A DNA stretch of 64,000 nt from Talpa occidentalis. Lineage: Eukaryota > Chordata > Mammalia > Eulipotyphla > Talpidae. The notes under the pieces were generated by a model, which had not been told where the DNA came from, made no database searches, and saw only the letters and a program-made list of their open reading frames with translations. Location: NCBI RefSeq assembly GCF_014898055.3, contig NW_023601433.1, positions 21,813,641 to 21,877,640 of the forward strand, read 5' to 3'. The position numbers and the translations under genes are program-made. Shown piece by piece: positions 24,356 to 36,979 of the stretch; within the stretch, counting starts at the first letter, position 1, and each line of letters starts with the position of its first letter.

Positions 24356-27300
24356 TATTTGCCTTCAGTGCTATAAATTTCCCTCCAACCATTGCTTTCA
24401 TAGCATTATACAGATTTTGATAAGATGTATTTTCATTTTCATTTAGTTCACAATATTTTTAATTTCTCTTGAGATTTGTTCTTTGGCCCATGTGTTGAAA
24501 TTTGTTGTTTAGTTCCAAGTATTTTGGGATTTTCCAGCAGTCTTTCTGTCATTTGTTTTCAATTGAAGTCCACTGTGGTCTGAGAACAGACATAGAATGA
24601 TTTCTGTTATTTTAAATTTGTTAAGGTGTGTTTTATGGTCCATAATACTGGATGAATATTCCAAGTGAGCATGAGAAGAATGTATTTTATGCTGTTGTTG
24701 GATGAAATAGTCCATAGATATCAATTATGTCCAGTTAACTGTGTTGTTGAATTCAGCTGTGTCCTTTCTGACTTTCTGCCTGATGGATCTGTATTGAAAT
24801 GTACAACCATAATAGTGGATTCGTCATTTTCTCCTTATATTTCTATAGTTTTTGCCTCATTTTTACACTCTATTGTTAGGCACAAACATTCAGGATCATA
24901 ATTGTCTTCTTGGAGAAATGACCCCTTTATCATTATGTATTGTCCTCCTTTATTCCTGATAACACTCCTTGGTCTGATGTCTGCTCTCTCTCAAATTAAT
25001 GTAGCTGCTACTGCTGTCTCTTGATTTGCATTAGAATGGTTTCTCTTTCTTCACCTTTTAATCTATTTGTGTCTTTATATTTAAAGCAGGTTTCTTGAAG
25101 ACAACATATAGTTAATTGAGTTTTGTTTTTTGGTCTGCTCTGTATTCTCGGTCTTTTAATTTGTGTATTTAAGCCATCAACATTCAAAGTGATTATTAAT
25201 ATATTTTTATTAATATCTATCATATTTGTTGTTCTTTATTACTTACCTTTACTCTTTGTTCTTATTTTTTATCTTCCAATCTTTTCTCTGCCTTTTGTAG
25301 TTTTAATTGGGCATTTTCTATGGGTCCATTCTTTCTCCTTTCTTAGCAGGTTGCTACTCTACATTTCTTTTTTTAGTGGTTGTCCTAGAGTTTGCTATAC
25401 ACATTTACAGTTAGTCCACTTTCAAATACTACTGCCTGCTTCATGGTAGAAATATCTTAAACAAAATACCATAAATTCCTCTCGGGTCTCCCCCTTTTGT
25501 ATCATCACTGGCATTCATTTTACACATACACAGGCATGCATAAGCATATATGTATATATATACTATATATAAAAATACATAATCTGATACATTGTTGCTA
25601 CTTTTATTTTGAATAAATTGTTGTCTGTTAGATCAATTAGGTATAAGATAAAGTTGCTGTTTAACCCTTATTTATCCTTTTCTGATGCTTGTACTTTCTT
25701 CATGGAGATGCAGGTGAGATCTTCCTCACCTGTGTCACTTTTCTTCTATCTGAAGACTTTCTTTAAACTTTACACTTTTCCTGCAAGGTAAATCTTCTCA
25801 ATTTTTATGTGAGAAATTTTTATTTCTCTTTCACTTTTGAGGATTAATGCAACAGGGTACAGAATCTTAGGTTGACAACTTTTTCACTCAGTCCTTTAGA
25901 TATTTCATTCAGTGTCTTCTTGCTTGCCTGGTTTCTGAGGAAAAATTGACCATAAATCAAAATTTGTTTCTCTAAAGCTCTCTTTCCCCCTCTACCTTTT
26001 ATCTTTAATTTTTTGTACTTTGAATGTGCTATGACTAGATGTAGGTTGGAGCCTGGGTGGCTGTTAGGTTTATTTTTATATTTATCCTGCTGAGTGTTTG
26101 CTGAGCTTCATGCAACTGTGGTTTGGTGTCTGACATTAATTTGATGAAATACAGATATCACTTTCATTGCTTTCTCTTTTCTTCTTCTTGTGGTCCCATT
26201 GTACATCACAATATATAACATGTTACATCTTTGTAGTTGTCCATCACTTCTTGGATATTCTGTTCTTTTTTTGTTTTTTCATCTTTGTCTTCCACTTTGG
26301 AAGTTTCTGTTGTTTTATTATCAGTCTCAGACATTCTTTTCTCAGCTGTGTCCAGTCCACTGATGAGTTCATCAAAGCCATTCTTCATTTCTGTTATGGT
26401 GTTTTTGATCTCTAGCATTTCTTTATGATTCTTCCTTAGCATTTTCATTTCTCTGCTTTTATTATCCCTTTATTCTTCCATGTTGTCTACCTTTTCCATT
26501 ATTAATCATCATTATTTTAAATTCCTGATCTGGTAATTGAAACAGCCATATCTGAGGTCTGGTTTTGTTGCTTGCTTTCTCTCTTCAAACTGTCTTTTGC
26601 CTTTTGGTATGTCTCATAATTTTTTCTTGAAAGCCAGATATGATGTACTGGATAAAAGGAATGAACTGTAGCAAACAGGCCTTTGGTGGGTAATGGCGAG
26701 GCATGAGGGGAGGGGAAACACCCTATAGTTACATGATGGGGCTCAGTCTTCAGTGATAAGTAAGCCCCGGCATGAACTCTACAAATCTGCCGTAGTTTTT
26801 CTCCCACATTGGTGGGTTAACTGAGAATGGTTATTTCCCTTTCCCTCGTGGAAGATAGGTCAGTCTGGAGTTGGTCATTTCCCTTCCTCCAGGCTGGTTA
26901 GGCTCTGATAAGACCTCAGCGGGTTAGACTTGGGAAAATAATTTTTTCTTGAGGAAAGGCCTTGTTAAGAACAGAAACTCTGACATATTTCAAAATGATT
27001 TCTTTTCTCCTCTCCTGCTGTGACTATGAGGGGTTCTGTCTTTAATAGTCACTGTGAGAAACCTAGTCATGCTCCTAGAGGTAAAATGTAGGGATTCCTC
27101 ACCAAAATGTGGGAGTCCCTTGTGCCTGGCCCTCCCTGGAGGTTTTTGTCTGAAGTGAGCCCCAGCATTCAGTTGCAGTAAAGGTTGGCTACTCTGTGTT
27201 GAGATTTTCTGTGTTCACTGTCAGCCACTCCAATTTTGGGAAGCAGTAGTTTGCCCAGTGACCTCAGTTCTAACTGAGGCATCTAAAAAGAGTTATTGAT

Positions 27301-28015
27301 TTCTCAGTTTGTTTAGCTTTTTCATTTGTCCTTCGGATAAAGTGATGACTTCCTAGCTCCTTCCATGCTGGAGTGGAATAAGACACACTTGTAAAGTTCA
27401 CACTGGGGCTTAGTTATCACTAGAGACTGAGCCCTGTCGTGTAGCTGTGGGATGTTTGCCCTCCCTGCATACCTCACTGTCACCACCACCAAAGGCCTGT
27501 TTACTGCAGGTCTTTCCTTTTATCCAGTACATTTTTGCTGTCATGTCTTTCATGGCAAAGAGTCTATGTGTTTCTGGTTCTTATGAGGCTGGACAGAAGC
27601 GTAGGCCACAGAAGCATAGGCCCCCTTTGTGCCCTCCCGCTGTTCAGCTGCACTAGACACCACCACGTGTGCCTGTCTGCTTTAGATGAATCTACTACTG
27701 GGTCTGCCCTCTCTGTTCTCCCCGAACTCCTGAGTGAGTCATGAAGCTGTGAGCCACAGCTCCTTCCTATGTAAAATAGACATTATCCACGCAGAGGGGG
27801 AGCATCTGAACAAAATAGTTAGCTAATAAGCATTTCCTTATAATAATAGGATATGCTTCTGTTGTGTGGATTAATGGGAGACTTCCTGTGGGTTGTCTTC
27901 TATTACAAAAACCAAGTGTTCTAGTGGATTCTAAGGCGTCAATGGCGAGAGAGGGAGAAGCCATCCTCTGTGCTTAGGCTAGATGAGACACTGAAGAGTC
28001 ACACTCCAGTTAAAA

Positions 28016-28306
28016 TCAGTTCAGCGTGGCGTTAACCCTGCCTTTCATATCCTTAGCCTTCGTACGTTGGTTTTCTTTTATCTTCAGAGGTAGGGATGTA
28101 CTGGTTTCCTTCTTTTTTAAGTCATCACTAACAATTTTTGATGCCCGTACTCTGTCCTTTTGTTTTTCCAAAGGACTTTTCACTTCCTTTTTCACATGGA
28201 AACTCTTTTTTCTCACTTCACTAGCATACACAGGACTTTCCTTCTCTGAAATTACTTGGTCATGATTAAAAAATATATTTTCCTCCAGAAGGATGGACAC
28301 AGCCAT
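28016..28306 (-). CDS. Unassigned lysine-rich 96-codon ORF
   Basis: I do not recognise this frame. It runs from an ATG at 28306 in AGATGG context to a TGA and would encode a 96-residue, strongly basic, hydrophilic protein. It begins MAVSILLEENIFFNHDQVIS, and its middle is rich in Lys/Glu/Ser (KKSFHVKKEVKSPLEKQKD). An in-frame stop precedes the ATG directly. The composition looks coding-like rather than random. However, there is no known domain, no splice context and no clear A-tail, and it lies antisense inside a GALNT2 intron. A fragment of a processed pseudogene from a gene I cannot name, or a chance frame, are both possible. Confidence 0.2.
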   Translation of the reverse strand: MAVSILLEENIFFNHDQVISEKESPVYASEVRKKSFHVKKEVKSPLEKQKDRVRASKIVSDDLKKKETSTSLPLKIKENQRTKAKDMKGRVNATLN

Positions 28307-30811
28307 CTTTTAGTGTCCTGCAGGAAATCATCAGTCCAGCATTTTGCACTTATAAGTGGGTTGTTCGGATCCTTAGCAACTTCCTGTGTTCTGGGTGTTA
28401 TTAGCAGCTGTAGACAGATGTGTGAGAGGAAGTGGCACTCAGCTGAATAAGCCAAATATAGGCGCCCAGCGTCTTTCAGCATGGCCACAAACCCACTGCC
28501 AGATGAAGGAACCAGCGCTGACCCTGCACGGTGCCCCAGGCAATGGCCTCTCACCTTTTTGACCATATACCCTATGAGCAAAAGTGTTTTGAATGTAGGT
28601 CACCCTCCCAATGTATGTTAAATGTACTCATGCATTTTACACATACTGCCGTACTGATCTGCTGGTATGTTCTAAAGTTTAAGATAAAAAACTAGGAATA
28701 ATACTTGAAAAAGTCTGTAACCCAAAAAATTGTCTTATGTGGTCCCAATTTGAAGACTACTGTTCTGAGATCTCACAAAAGCCTAAGTTATAACTCAATT
28801 TCTTGTGCTATCCTACCCTACTTTGGGGTGGAATCTGAAATTTCTATAAAGTGTGCGGGCAAAAAGGTAGTCGTCGTTGGGAGACCTGGGGGCTGGAGTG
28901 CTGGCCTTCATCTTCTGTTGTGAGCTCAGTCTTCCATGATCAGCAGTGAATTTGGGGCTTGAGAAGCATAGCCAGGTTCTGCCCTGAGCCAGAGCATAGC
29001 TGAGAGGGAGACTCAGGCATGAACACCCGCAACTGAATCCATGCACAAACCAAGCCCTCAGCCTTCTCCTGTGGTTTCCTCACCAGGTCTTTCTGTTGAA
29101 GCCCAGACCATAAAGGAAGTCACAAAGTTGGGGTGAGAGATCTGGTCAGCATCATTTTTCAATTTTAATTACCTGGGTCCCTTGGTCACCAGGAGAGACC
29201 AGGCATGGTTGTGAAGGCGGTTGCTTTTGACCTTGATCAGGTCACGCTGGCTGGAGTTCTTCTGCTGAAACTCATTACCCAAGTTCAGGGTTCATCTAGT
29301 GAGTTCTGTTATTTCCCTTCTAAGAACTATACCTCACCTCGGTTACATGCAGCTGAGAAGTGAACGAGTTCTCAGCATATTGGCTGAAGGGAAAAAGGGA
29401 CAGTTCGCTCACTTCCCTACCTGACCCAGGCTGCTGGTGCCTTGCAGGGGAAGCCATGGTCTTGCTCTCAGGGAGAATCCTGACCCCCATCCCCCGCCTC
29501 AGCCCCACCCCCAGGCATGTCCAGCTGGCTCTCAGTGTGATAGCCACATAGCATTCATAAGTTCTTCTGGGGTCCTGCTTTCTGAAAGAGGTGCCGCATG
29601 GTCCTTGAACATGTTAGGATAGTGCACCCCTCGTCCCTTTTCCAATTTCTTTCCCATTTCTAGGAATATGAGAGCTGTCCTCGTGAAGCCAAAGCTTGAG
29701 GACAAGGACGTTGGCCTGAGAGCAGGGATCAGGCTCAATCTGGCCACCAGTTATTTGGCCTTAGAAAAGTCGGTGACTATTTGCAGTTTCATCTTCTCGT
29801 GTGTACAATGGCAGCATTTAGTCCTCTGAGATCCCAGAGGACTAAATGCTTGTTTAGTTTGACTCTGTTGCTTTAACTCTCTGCCTTTCCTCCTCTCCTG
29901 ACTCTCCCCCTCCGCCAGGATCCCCATCTCTGTCCTCCGGTGCCCTCCCAGCAATGCCAGGGCTCCAGTGGAAGCGCGTTTGTGTTTAAAGTCCATGGCT
30001 GCTGCTCTCCTGCATCATACTCCAGTCAGAAGTGTATTTTTTAGTGTTGATTTTCAGAGTGTTTTTCAAAATAGAGTATTTGTTAGTTTTTGATTTTTGA
30101 AAATACTTGAGAGAAATTAATTTCATCTTTTTATTTCCCTCTGGGTATGAAAAAAGTTCTTGGGTTTGAAAAATTCATTTCTCCCGGTATTTCTCCCTCT
30201 TGCATCTTTCCTTCTCATGTCTGCCTCTCTCTGTCTGGCTGGTGAGACAGAAGGACTGGGAGAGGGACAGTGTGTGCTGGAGGACGGCTATGGGCGGGGC
30301 TGTCATCCTTCAGACCATGCCTTTGAGAGCACATGTTCTTCCTGACTCTTTGAGACTTCAGTGTAGTTCTCTTGTTCATTAGTGACCTCCTGTAGGGGAG
30401 ACACCTAGGAGAGACCCCAGTGGGGAGAGAGTTGAGGAAGGAGAGTGCTAATCAGGTTTTGGCTTCTCTGGGGTGGGGGGTGTGTCAGTCCCATCCTTGG
30501 CTCCTTCTCCACCCCCTCCCCCACCCACTGCTTCCTTACCTCAGACAGTTGATTTCTCAAAAAAAGAAGTTACTCGTGTTCACATAAAGATGAATGAAAT
30601 GGAAATGACAAAATGTGTAATAGAACTGAAATCCAGGGTATGAATTGCCATTGATGTTAAAGGAAGCATTTTCACTTTTCTGCTTCCCACCTGCGAGAAG
30701 AAAGATCAGATGAACCACTTGTGTATTTATTCAGCATTGCCCTGGCACCGGGAAAAATGATGCTCCGCTGACCTTTTCTCCTGAGGGATTTAATGGGTTC
30801 TGGTGTTGTAT

Positions 30812-31205
30812 GTTTTTTTAAAATATTGTGGTAAAATACACACTGCATAACATTTTGCCATTTTCACAATTTTTGAGTGTACAGATCAGTGCCATTAGGA
30901 ACCTTCACACCTGTGTATACTCATCACCACCTTTTCCAGAGTTTCCATCGTCCTGATCTGAAACTCTGTCCCTATTAAACATAACCCCCATTTCCTCCCC
31001 AACCCCAGCCCAGGGAAGCCACCATTCTCCTTTCTGCCCCTGACTTGAGCTCTCCAGGTTCCTCATGCCAATGGGCTCCTACAGTGTTTGTCCTTTCCGT
31101 GACTGGCTTATATCACTAGTGCAGTGTCTTCAGAGTTCCTCCCCGGGGGTGGCGCATGTCATCCTCCTTCCTTTTTGAGGGTGCACACTCTTGACTGTGT
31201 CTCTG
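30812..31205 (-). repeat. L1ME-type fragment
   Basis: AATATTGTGGTAAAATACAC, GAGTGTACAGATCAGTGCCA, TCTGAAACTCTGTCCCTATT and AAGCCACCATTCTCCTTTCT in this order are the reversed 3' region of old L1ME-type elements. Non-coding. Confidence 0.75.
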
Positions 31206-33424
31206 TGCACCATCAGCCCTGCAGGCCTCCTTATCTGGAAAACACTGTCTGCTGGCTGTGGGGAAGCCATCTCCATACAACTCTCTGTGACCTGGGCCTG
31301 AGGCCCAGGGTCTGCCCCTGTTACTGTTAGGAAAATAAGTTGGTTCTGAGTATCCTTAGGGAAGTATCTCTTTAAAAGCAGGTACTGTGCTAATTGTAGA
31401 CAACATACAAAATTCAGTTAAAAATAAGATTAGAGTCACACATAAGTCTGCCATTCAGGAATGACCATTGTTTCTCGCCATTGCAGGTTCCTCCAGACTC
31501 GTCGGGTCACTATCTGGGCACGCTTACCCACGTAACTATGAGGCGAGCTGGGCTACCCCACCTCTCAGGCTCGACCTCCATTTGCAATTTCTGTTTCTGT
31601 ATACAATTTCTGAGTTAATTCCTGGACCTTTTGGCCTCTGTCCATTTAGCCAGAGTTTTATCCCATGAAGTGCAGTCTTATCCTGAATTCTTACAAAAAA
31701 TATCCTAGCAGTCCACTAGGTGATTAACATTGCCAACGATTTGGGGATTAGAGGTAAGACTGCTCACCAGTGATCCACTCTCCGGGAAACGAAACCTTGA
31801 AGTTCCCACCTGGGCCTCATGGAGAGGCCCCACTTCTATCTTCATCCTGAGACAGCTCAGGACAGGGTACAGACAACTCCTACCAGCTGCTTATGGCGGC
31901 ATTTTACAGCTACGGAACCCTTGCTGCTCCTGAGCTATATCCTCCCAGGGTAACATATCACAGACATGTCCTCATTTAGCCATTATCATTAGCTCAATGA
32001 ACTTAGCCTTTGTTGTAGAACATAGAGAGTGATTATCCTTGGAGGTAAATCTTTATACATCCTTAATTTTTTCCTTGAAGTAATTCTTAAATGTGAAATC
32101 ACAAAATCAACTGCAATGCATGTGTTTAAGGAATTTTTGCAATATTTATTGCTAAATTGTTTTCCAGAATGGGCCTATTTCCTTGCTTCTTAGCCAACAC
32201 TGACAAATCTTCCCTCATCCTTTCCCCATTCCAACAAGTAAGAAGGCCAAAAGCAAGGACATTGAGCAGATCACTAGCCGGAAGTGTGATGGAGCTGTTA
32301 AAATAGAATTATCTGGAGCTTTCCTAGTAAAAATAGCGTTCAGGGCAATTCAGATGGCACCCAATGCCCTTGTGTGCCACACCACACCTGAGATATTTTG
32401 TTCTGTTGCAGCTAACAGGGTTTTCAGAAATGCTTGTAAATTCGAGCAGGCCCAGATGATGACTCAGATGGTGAGGGGGCTGGAAACAGCACCCAGTGAG
32501 GAACACATAAAATAACTGGATGTTTTTACAGAAGGAAAATGGGATCGTGATGCCCAAATATTTGAAACACTGCATACAAAAGTGGCTGCGAGCTAATTTT
32601 CTTCCCTTATTTGAGAGTCTGGAGAGTGGAGGTTGCAGGAGGAGCAGTTTCTGCTGTTGTATAAGGAAGCCCGCCTCAGCAAGTCCAGCTGTCTGGCGAG
32701 ATGGGCTCCTTTTGAAACCATCCTTGGAAATTCATAAACTGGGGCTGGGAGTTTTGATGAAGACATTGTCACACATGTATAGAGAGATTACATCCCCGGC
32801 ACCTTCTACCTCCAACTTTCAGGAGAGGAACACATACCCTCCATTGAACAACTCCATCACATCAGTGACAGGGACAGGGCTGGGTAAGGCCAGAGGGGCT
32901 GCTTTCTGGCAGCTCCCTTAAGTTTTTCCCACTTAAAGTGAGTCATCAGCACAGTGGGGGAATACGCACCTGGAAAGAGAGTCTTGCATTTGAGTTGTGA
33001 TTCCAGGATTCCCTAACCGTGATGTGTTGGGTATACCTATGCTCAAAGTCTCACTCTTCTATTTCTGAAATCAAAGAAGAGGGATGCACCTTTCTTGGGT
33101 GACAGTGTGGCATAGGGTGGGGCGTGGTCTGTGTAGGGTCTGTCTCATGGCCACTGGTTGATAGATGTTCTCTTTCTTGCCTGCATTTTTTTGTGTGTCC
33201 TCTTCAGTTCTGGGTGACAGGTGCACTTGGATACCGCTCGTATTTGAGATGAACAAAGAATCAGTAGCGACCGTGGACAGCAAACTCAACTTCTCATGGC
33301 TGTACATGGAGAGGGAAAAATGAAGAGTTTCTACTTAAAATTTAGGAAAGAAATACATAAAGATTCCTTCATTTCAAGCTAAGTGTAAATTCAGATTGTC
33401 TTACAGTGCTTTCTTAGTTATTTT

Positions 33425-33699
33425 TTTAACGATTTATTTTTATTTATTTATGCATACAAGAACTGGGGTATAGGCCAGAGGTGCGGGGTCGGGGATGAGA
33501 GGATTCACCAGAGACAGAATGGGGAGCAGAACAGCCAGATCCACTGAAATACACTGCTGAGGGAAGCAGCAGGCCAGACAGGAGAGGTCTGCTGCATCAT
33601 GTGGGTCAGCTCCCTGGCTAGGGATCAAACTCGTGCAGCTGTGGCTGATGATAGCTTGATAGCGTTGAGTCTTTAACCCCCGTGCCACCATGGAGGGCC
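33425..33699 (-). mobile_element. tRNA-headed SINE, older subfamily
   Basis: This is a full-length reversed copy. It has a T-rich tail at the left, body AGAACTGGGGTATAGGCCAG, and a head ending GTGCCACCATGGAGGGCC at the right. It is flanked by a perfect 14-bp duplication TTCTTAGTTATTTT (33411-33424 and 33700-33713). Several changes in the head (B box region near 33630) indicate an older copy. Transcription would be antisense to GALNT2. Confidence 0.92.
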
Positions 33700-34628
33700 T
33701 TCTTAGTTATTTTGAAGGCACAAATAATTTTAAATAAATTGAGTGTTTACCCTGTGAGATCTGATTTCTCCCACATACTTTCTTTAAAATCACTTTTGAT
33801 CCTTCTTTGACTTTTCTACTTTTCCAACCTTAAAAACAAATTGTGTAGGATACCTTATTTCAGGAGACAGTTTCTCACAGGTGAACAAAATTTCCTGTCA
33901 TGCCAGATAACCCATGACAATAAAGTATTATTTACATGCCTTTGTCACTTAAATGGATATATTTGTTATAGTCCTGGCCTTGTCCGCTTCTTTTCTTTCG
34001 TAGTATAGCATTATGACCTTCTGAAGAAAGAATATTAGGATTTTTTTTCTTTTAGCATAGTAAAATTACATTCAATTTGAGATCAACCAAGAGGTTAAAT
34101 TAAATCTGAGAGCTTTGTCCTTTGATTCAAAATATATTCTATTTCCCTTCTTGGCTGCTTTCCCAGAAGAGGCTGCTCAGTTTTACACAGACTAGCTTTC
34201 AATTTGTTTAAGCTGTCTTTCCTGGGAAAGATTTGAGGGGAGATTTGATTGCAGCCATGGAACCAGCTCAGGGTCTAGAAGCTCCCCAGGACCTGAATCC
34301 ATGAGCCCAAAAGGACCTACACCAAGGCACTTCTTTCCCACAGCCCCCTGCACATGGGGGCGATGGGCTGGCATCAGCCCAGTCCTCGTGCCCCAGGACC
34401 AGCTGTGAGGTCCTGGGCGTGGCGGCTCCTTGGAATTAGTCTTCTCATCTGACCACCACACGTGTGTTTCCACGTGCTTCGGTTTCCATGATCTGTGAGG
34501 TAAATCCTTTCAGAGTTCATTTAAATAGTTTACATCACTGTTTCTTTAAATATGAGGTTAGTAAAAACAAATAATTTAAGGAGGAGGTGTTGTTTGGGAG
34601 TATGGTGTTAACATTTAATTAAAATCTG

Positions 34629-34718
34629 GGGCCTCCCCTGGTGGCTGCCTGCAGCCTCTACAGCGCCGGTTCGTTCCCCGGCCGCTGGCGAGGGTCCCAC
34701 ACACACACAAAAAGGAAA
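34629..34718 (+). mobile_element. Head-only SINE copy with internal deletion
   Basis: This 90-bp copy starts GGGCCTCCCCTGGTGGC, skips about 27 bp of the head (the A-box part of the tRNA-like region), and resumes at CTGCCTGCAGCCTCTACAGC. It keeps the B-box segment GGTTCGTTCCCCGG and stops after GAGGGTCCCACACACACACA with a short A-rich end. The whole body present in other copies is missing. It is flanked by a perfect 14-bp duplication TTAATTAAAATCTG (34615-34628 and 34719-34732), so it inserted by target-primed reverse transcription in roughly this short form. Confidence 0.88.
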
Positions 34719-36979
34719 TTAATTAAAATCTGTTGAACAAGTCATCCAGATGCAAGTGATTCCCAGGTTATAGACCTTTTTCCAAAGATCATCTTAGAAT
34801 TGTTTTTTAGGGGCTTGGCATGAGCTTCCCTGTGGAAGCACTATTTTGAATGGCACCCAGGACCCCTCATGAGCCGAAATGTGCCCTGACCCCACCAGCT
34901 ACAGAGGGGCCCTCAGTGTACCATGGAGGACCCGTGCCAGCTTCTCTCCCTGCTCTAGGAGGCTGAACTGCCCTCCATCTAGACGCGCTGAGGTGGGATG
35001 GGAAACCCCAGACTCAGTTTGGAAGAAAAAGATTCTTAAAAGGGCAGTGTAACTCAAGAGCCTGGGGGCAGATTAGAGACAGAAAAGAAACTGGATTCAA
35101 AGAAGTGTGAAACTGCAAAAGCGTGTTCTGTGAAGGACAGGAGGTATGAGGATACAAGAGATGAAGAATATCAGTGGGCAGGTTTGTCAAGCAAGTCAAA
35201 GGTTTTTTAAAAAAGAAGAAACTCCTGGACCTGACGTCTGTAGCCAGGGAGCAGGACCTGGTGGCAGCAGTGCAGACAGTGGACAGGTGTGTGTCCTGTG
35301 GAGCCGGCTGGCAGGTAGAAGTTGAGGGATGCCGCCAATCTCAGGACTCCTTCCCTTGTGGGGGTCCCATGGAGGGCGCCATGTGGAGGGTCTAGTTCGT
35401 GTCTTCAGGTCCTGGTACTTCCCCCTCAAGACAGGGACCCCATGTCTCCCCTTCCATCTAGACGGTGTTTTTCTTGGCTAGTGGGGGAGGAAAAGCCGTG
35501 GCTGGCCTGCACTGGAAGGCCTCGGGACCTCTGGTCTGAGGCTTCTGGACCAGGAGCACTCTCGGCCTCTCTGGCCCTCCCCAGGCTCCCTTCTGAGACC
35601 AGATGCAGCAAGCCAGTGGGCAGAAGGGGAGGCCAGATGTGCCAGGGTGCATGGTAATCTGGGAGCCACAGCAGACCCGAGGCTGTGAGTGGTGTCGAGA
35701 CCTGAGGCTCTGCAGGATGTTTGTTTAGTTATGAACATGTGCTGTGTGTCAGGCTCCGTCTGGGCCTCTGCCCGCCACTGGGAGGCAAAGAGCTGTGGTC
35801 AGAGGCCCCGGGTGCATGTGGGAGTGTGAGGCATGCACTGGGCTGTGCCCCTGAGAGGACGAGGGGTAGACCCATTGTTTAGAGTGGGTTGGGAATGGGA
35901 GAACAGAACTAACCAGTTTCCATTTAGTCTCCCCATCTTGTTTATCTAGATGTTGATTTCAAACCCAAACGGGTACGACAGATGTCGGTTAGGAGGACAC
36001 TAAAGCCTGAATGGATGTCGAGACACTGAGAGCTCATTTCAGATTGCTCTAAATGAATGTGTCTCCAAGTCCAGACCAATCAAGGTGGACCCTGCAAGGA
36101 CACAGGTGTCTGTGGAACTGCTGTCTGTCATCTCTGGGCAGCCACGGTGCCAGCAGAGCAGGGACAAACCACTGCTGTCTGTTTTCAACAGCAGTGAGAG
36201 GTAGTGGACTTGAGCTCTCTGTCCAACAGGATTTTTAGTTCAGTTGTTAGAAAGGATGGCAAGTGCTTTCAAGATCCTCTCCTAATAGGTTTCTAGAAAA
36301 ACTGGTCATGATGGAGCTGTGTGAAAAGAGGGTAAAGGAATGCCCTTGGGAGAGGCTGCAGCTAGGGACACCAGGGAAGGCTTCTTGGAGGAGGTGGCCA
36401 TGTTGAGAAGCAGCTGAAGGCAGCTGGAAGAGTTGAGTGGATGCATTGAAATGAAGCAGCCCCGCCTTACGTTGTTACTATCTCTTATCTGTAAGTACAC
36501 ATAGTGTGTGAGAGTTCACAGAGGAAACTGAGAGAGTTGAGTGGTGAGACTGACAATTACAATGGTAGTTGGACTCAGCCATATTAATAGAAGCACAGAG
36601 ACGGGTGAAAGCACTTCACCTGAGCCTGGCTTCTGCGTGCTACTCATTGAGGGGACAGGTCAGGAGATGTAGGGCTTCACACACCACATGGACTCACCTG
36701 GCTTGGAGGGAAAACGTGATTCTGGGGGTACCACTCAGATGCAAGCAGGACCTTCTGATCAGGGAGTTGGGGGATGATTTACCATATTTTGGGATCCCCA
36801 CTCTGGGAATTCTTCCCACAGAATCACGTTCCTGGGGTGCAAATTTGGTTGGAACTTACTTGTTCCAAAGTTCTGTGTTCCCTGGAATGTGGAGGCTGCA
36901 GTTTAAGCACTTCAGTGAGGGTTGAGGCTCCAGGCTGGGCACAGTCTGCCTTTTCCCCCATCCCTCTGTGCTGACTGAT

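Larger units (their letters stand above)
23035..27550 (-). repeat. Long old antisense L1
   Basis: Pieces of a full L1 occur in order on the - strand. An RT-region frame at 23051-23476 shows NKGVGSDGFTVELEIFKEEI and SFYEANLALITKLDKD. An endonuclease-start frame at 25008-25223 shows ILIITLNVDGLNTQIKRPRI. An ORF1 coiled-coil frame at 26206-26448 shows EMLEIKNTITEMKNGFDELI. A long 5' region (to about 27.5 kb) follows. It is interrupted by a Tigger-like element at 23818-24355 and contains a TA-rich microsatellite near 25.55 kb. All frames are broken, so it is inactive. Outer boundaries are approximate. Confidence 0.8.

Noticed and set aside
32520..32921. 133-codon + strand ORF in intron 2
   Set aside because: No recognisable family and no paired splice sites that would fit GALNT2 phase 1; treated as chance.
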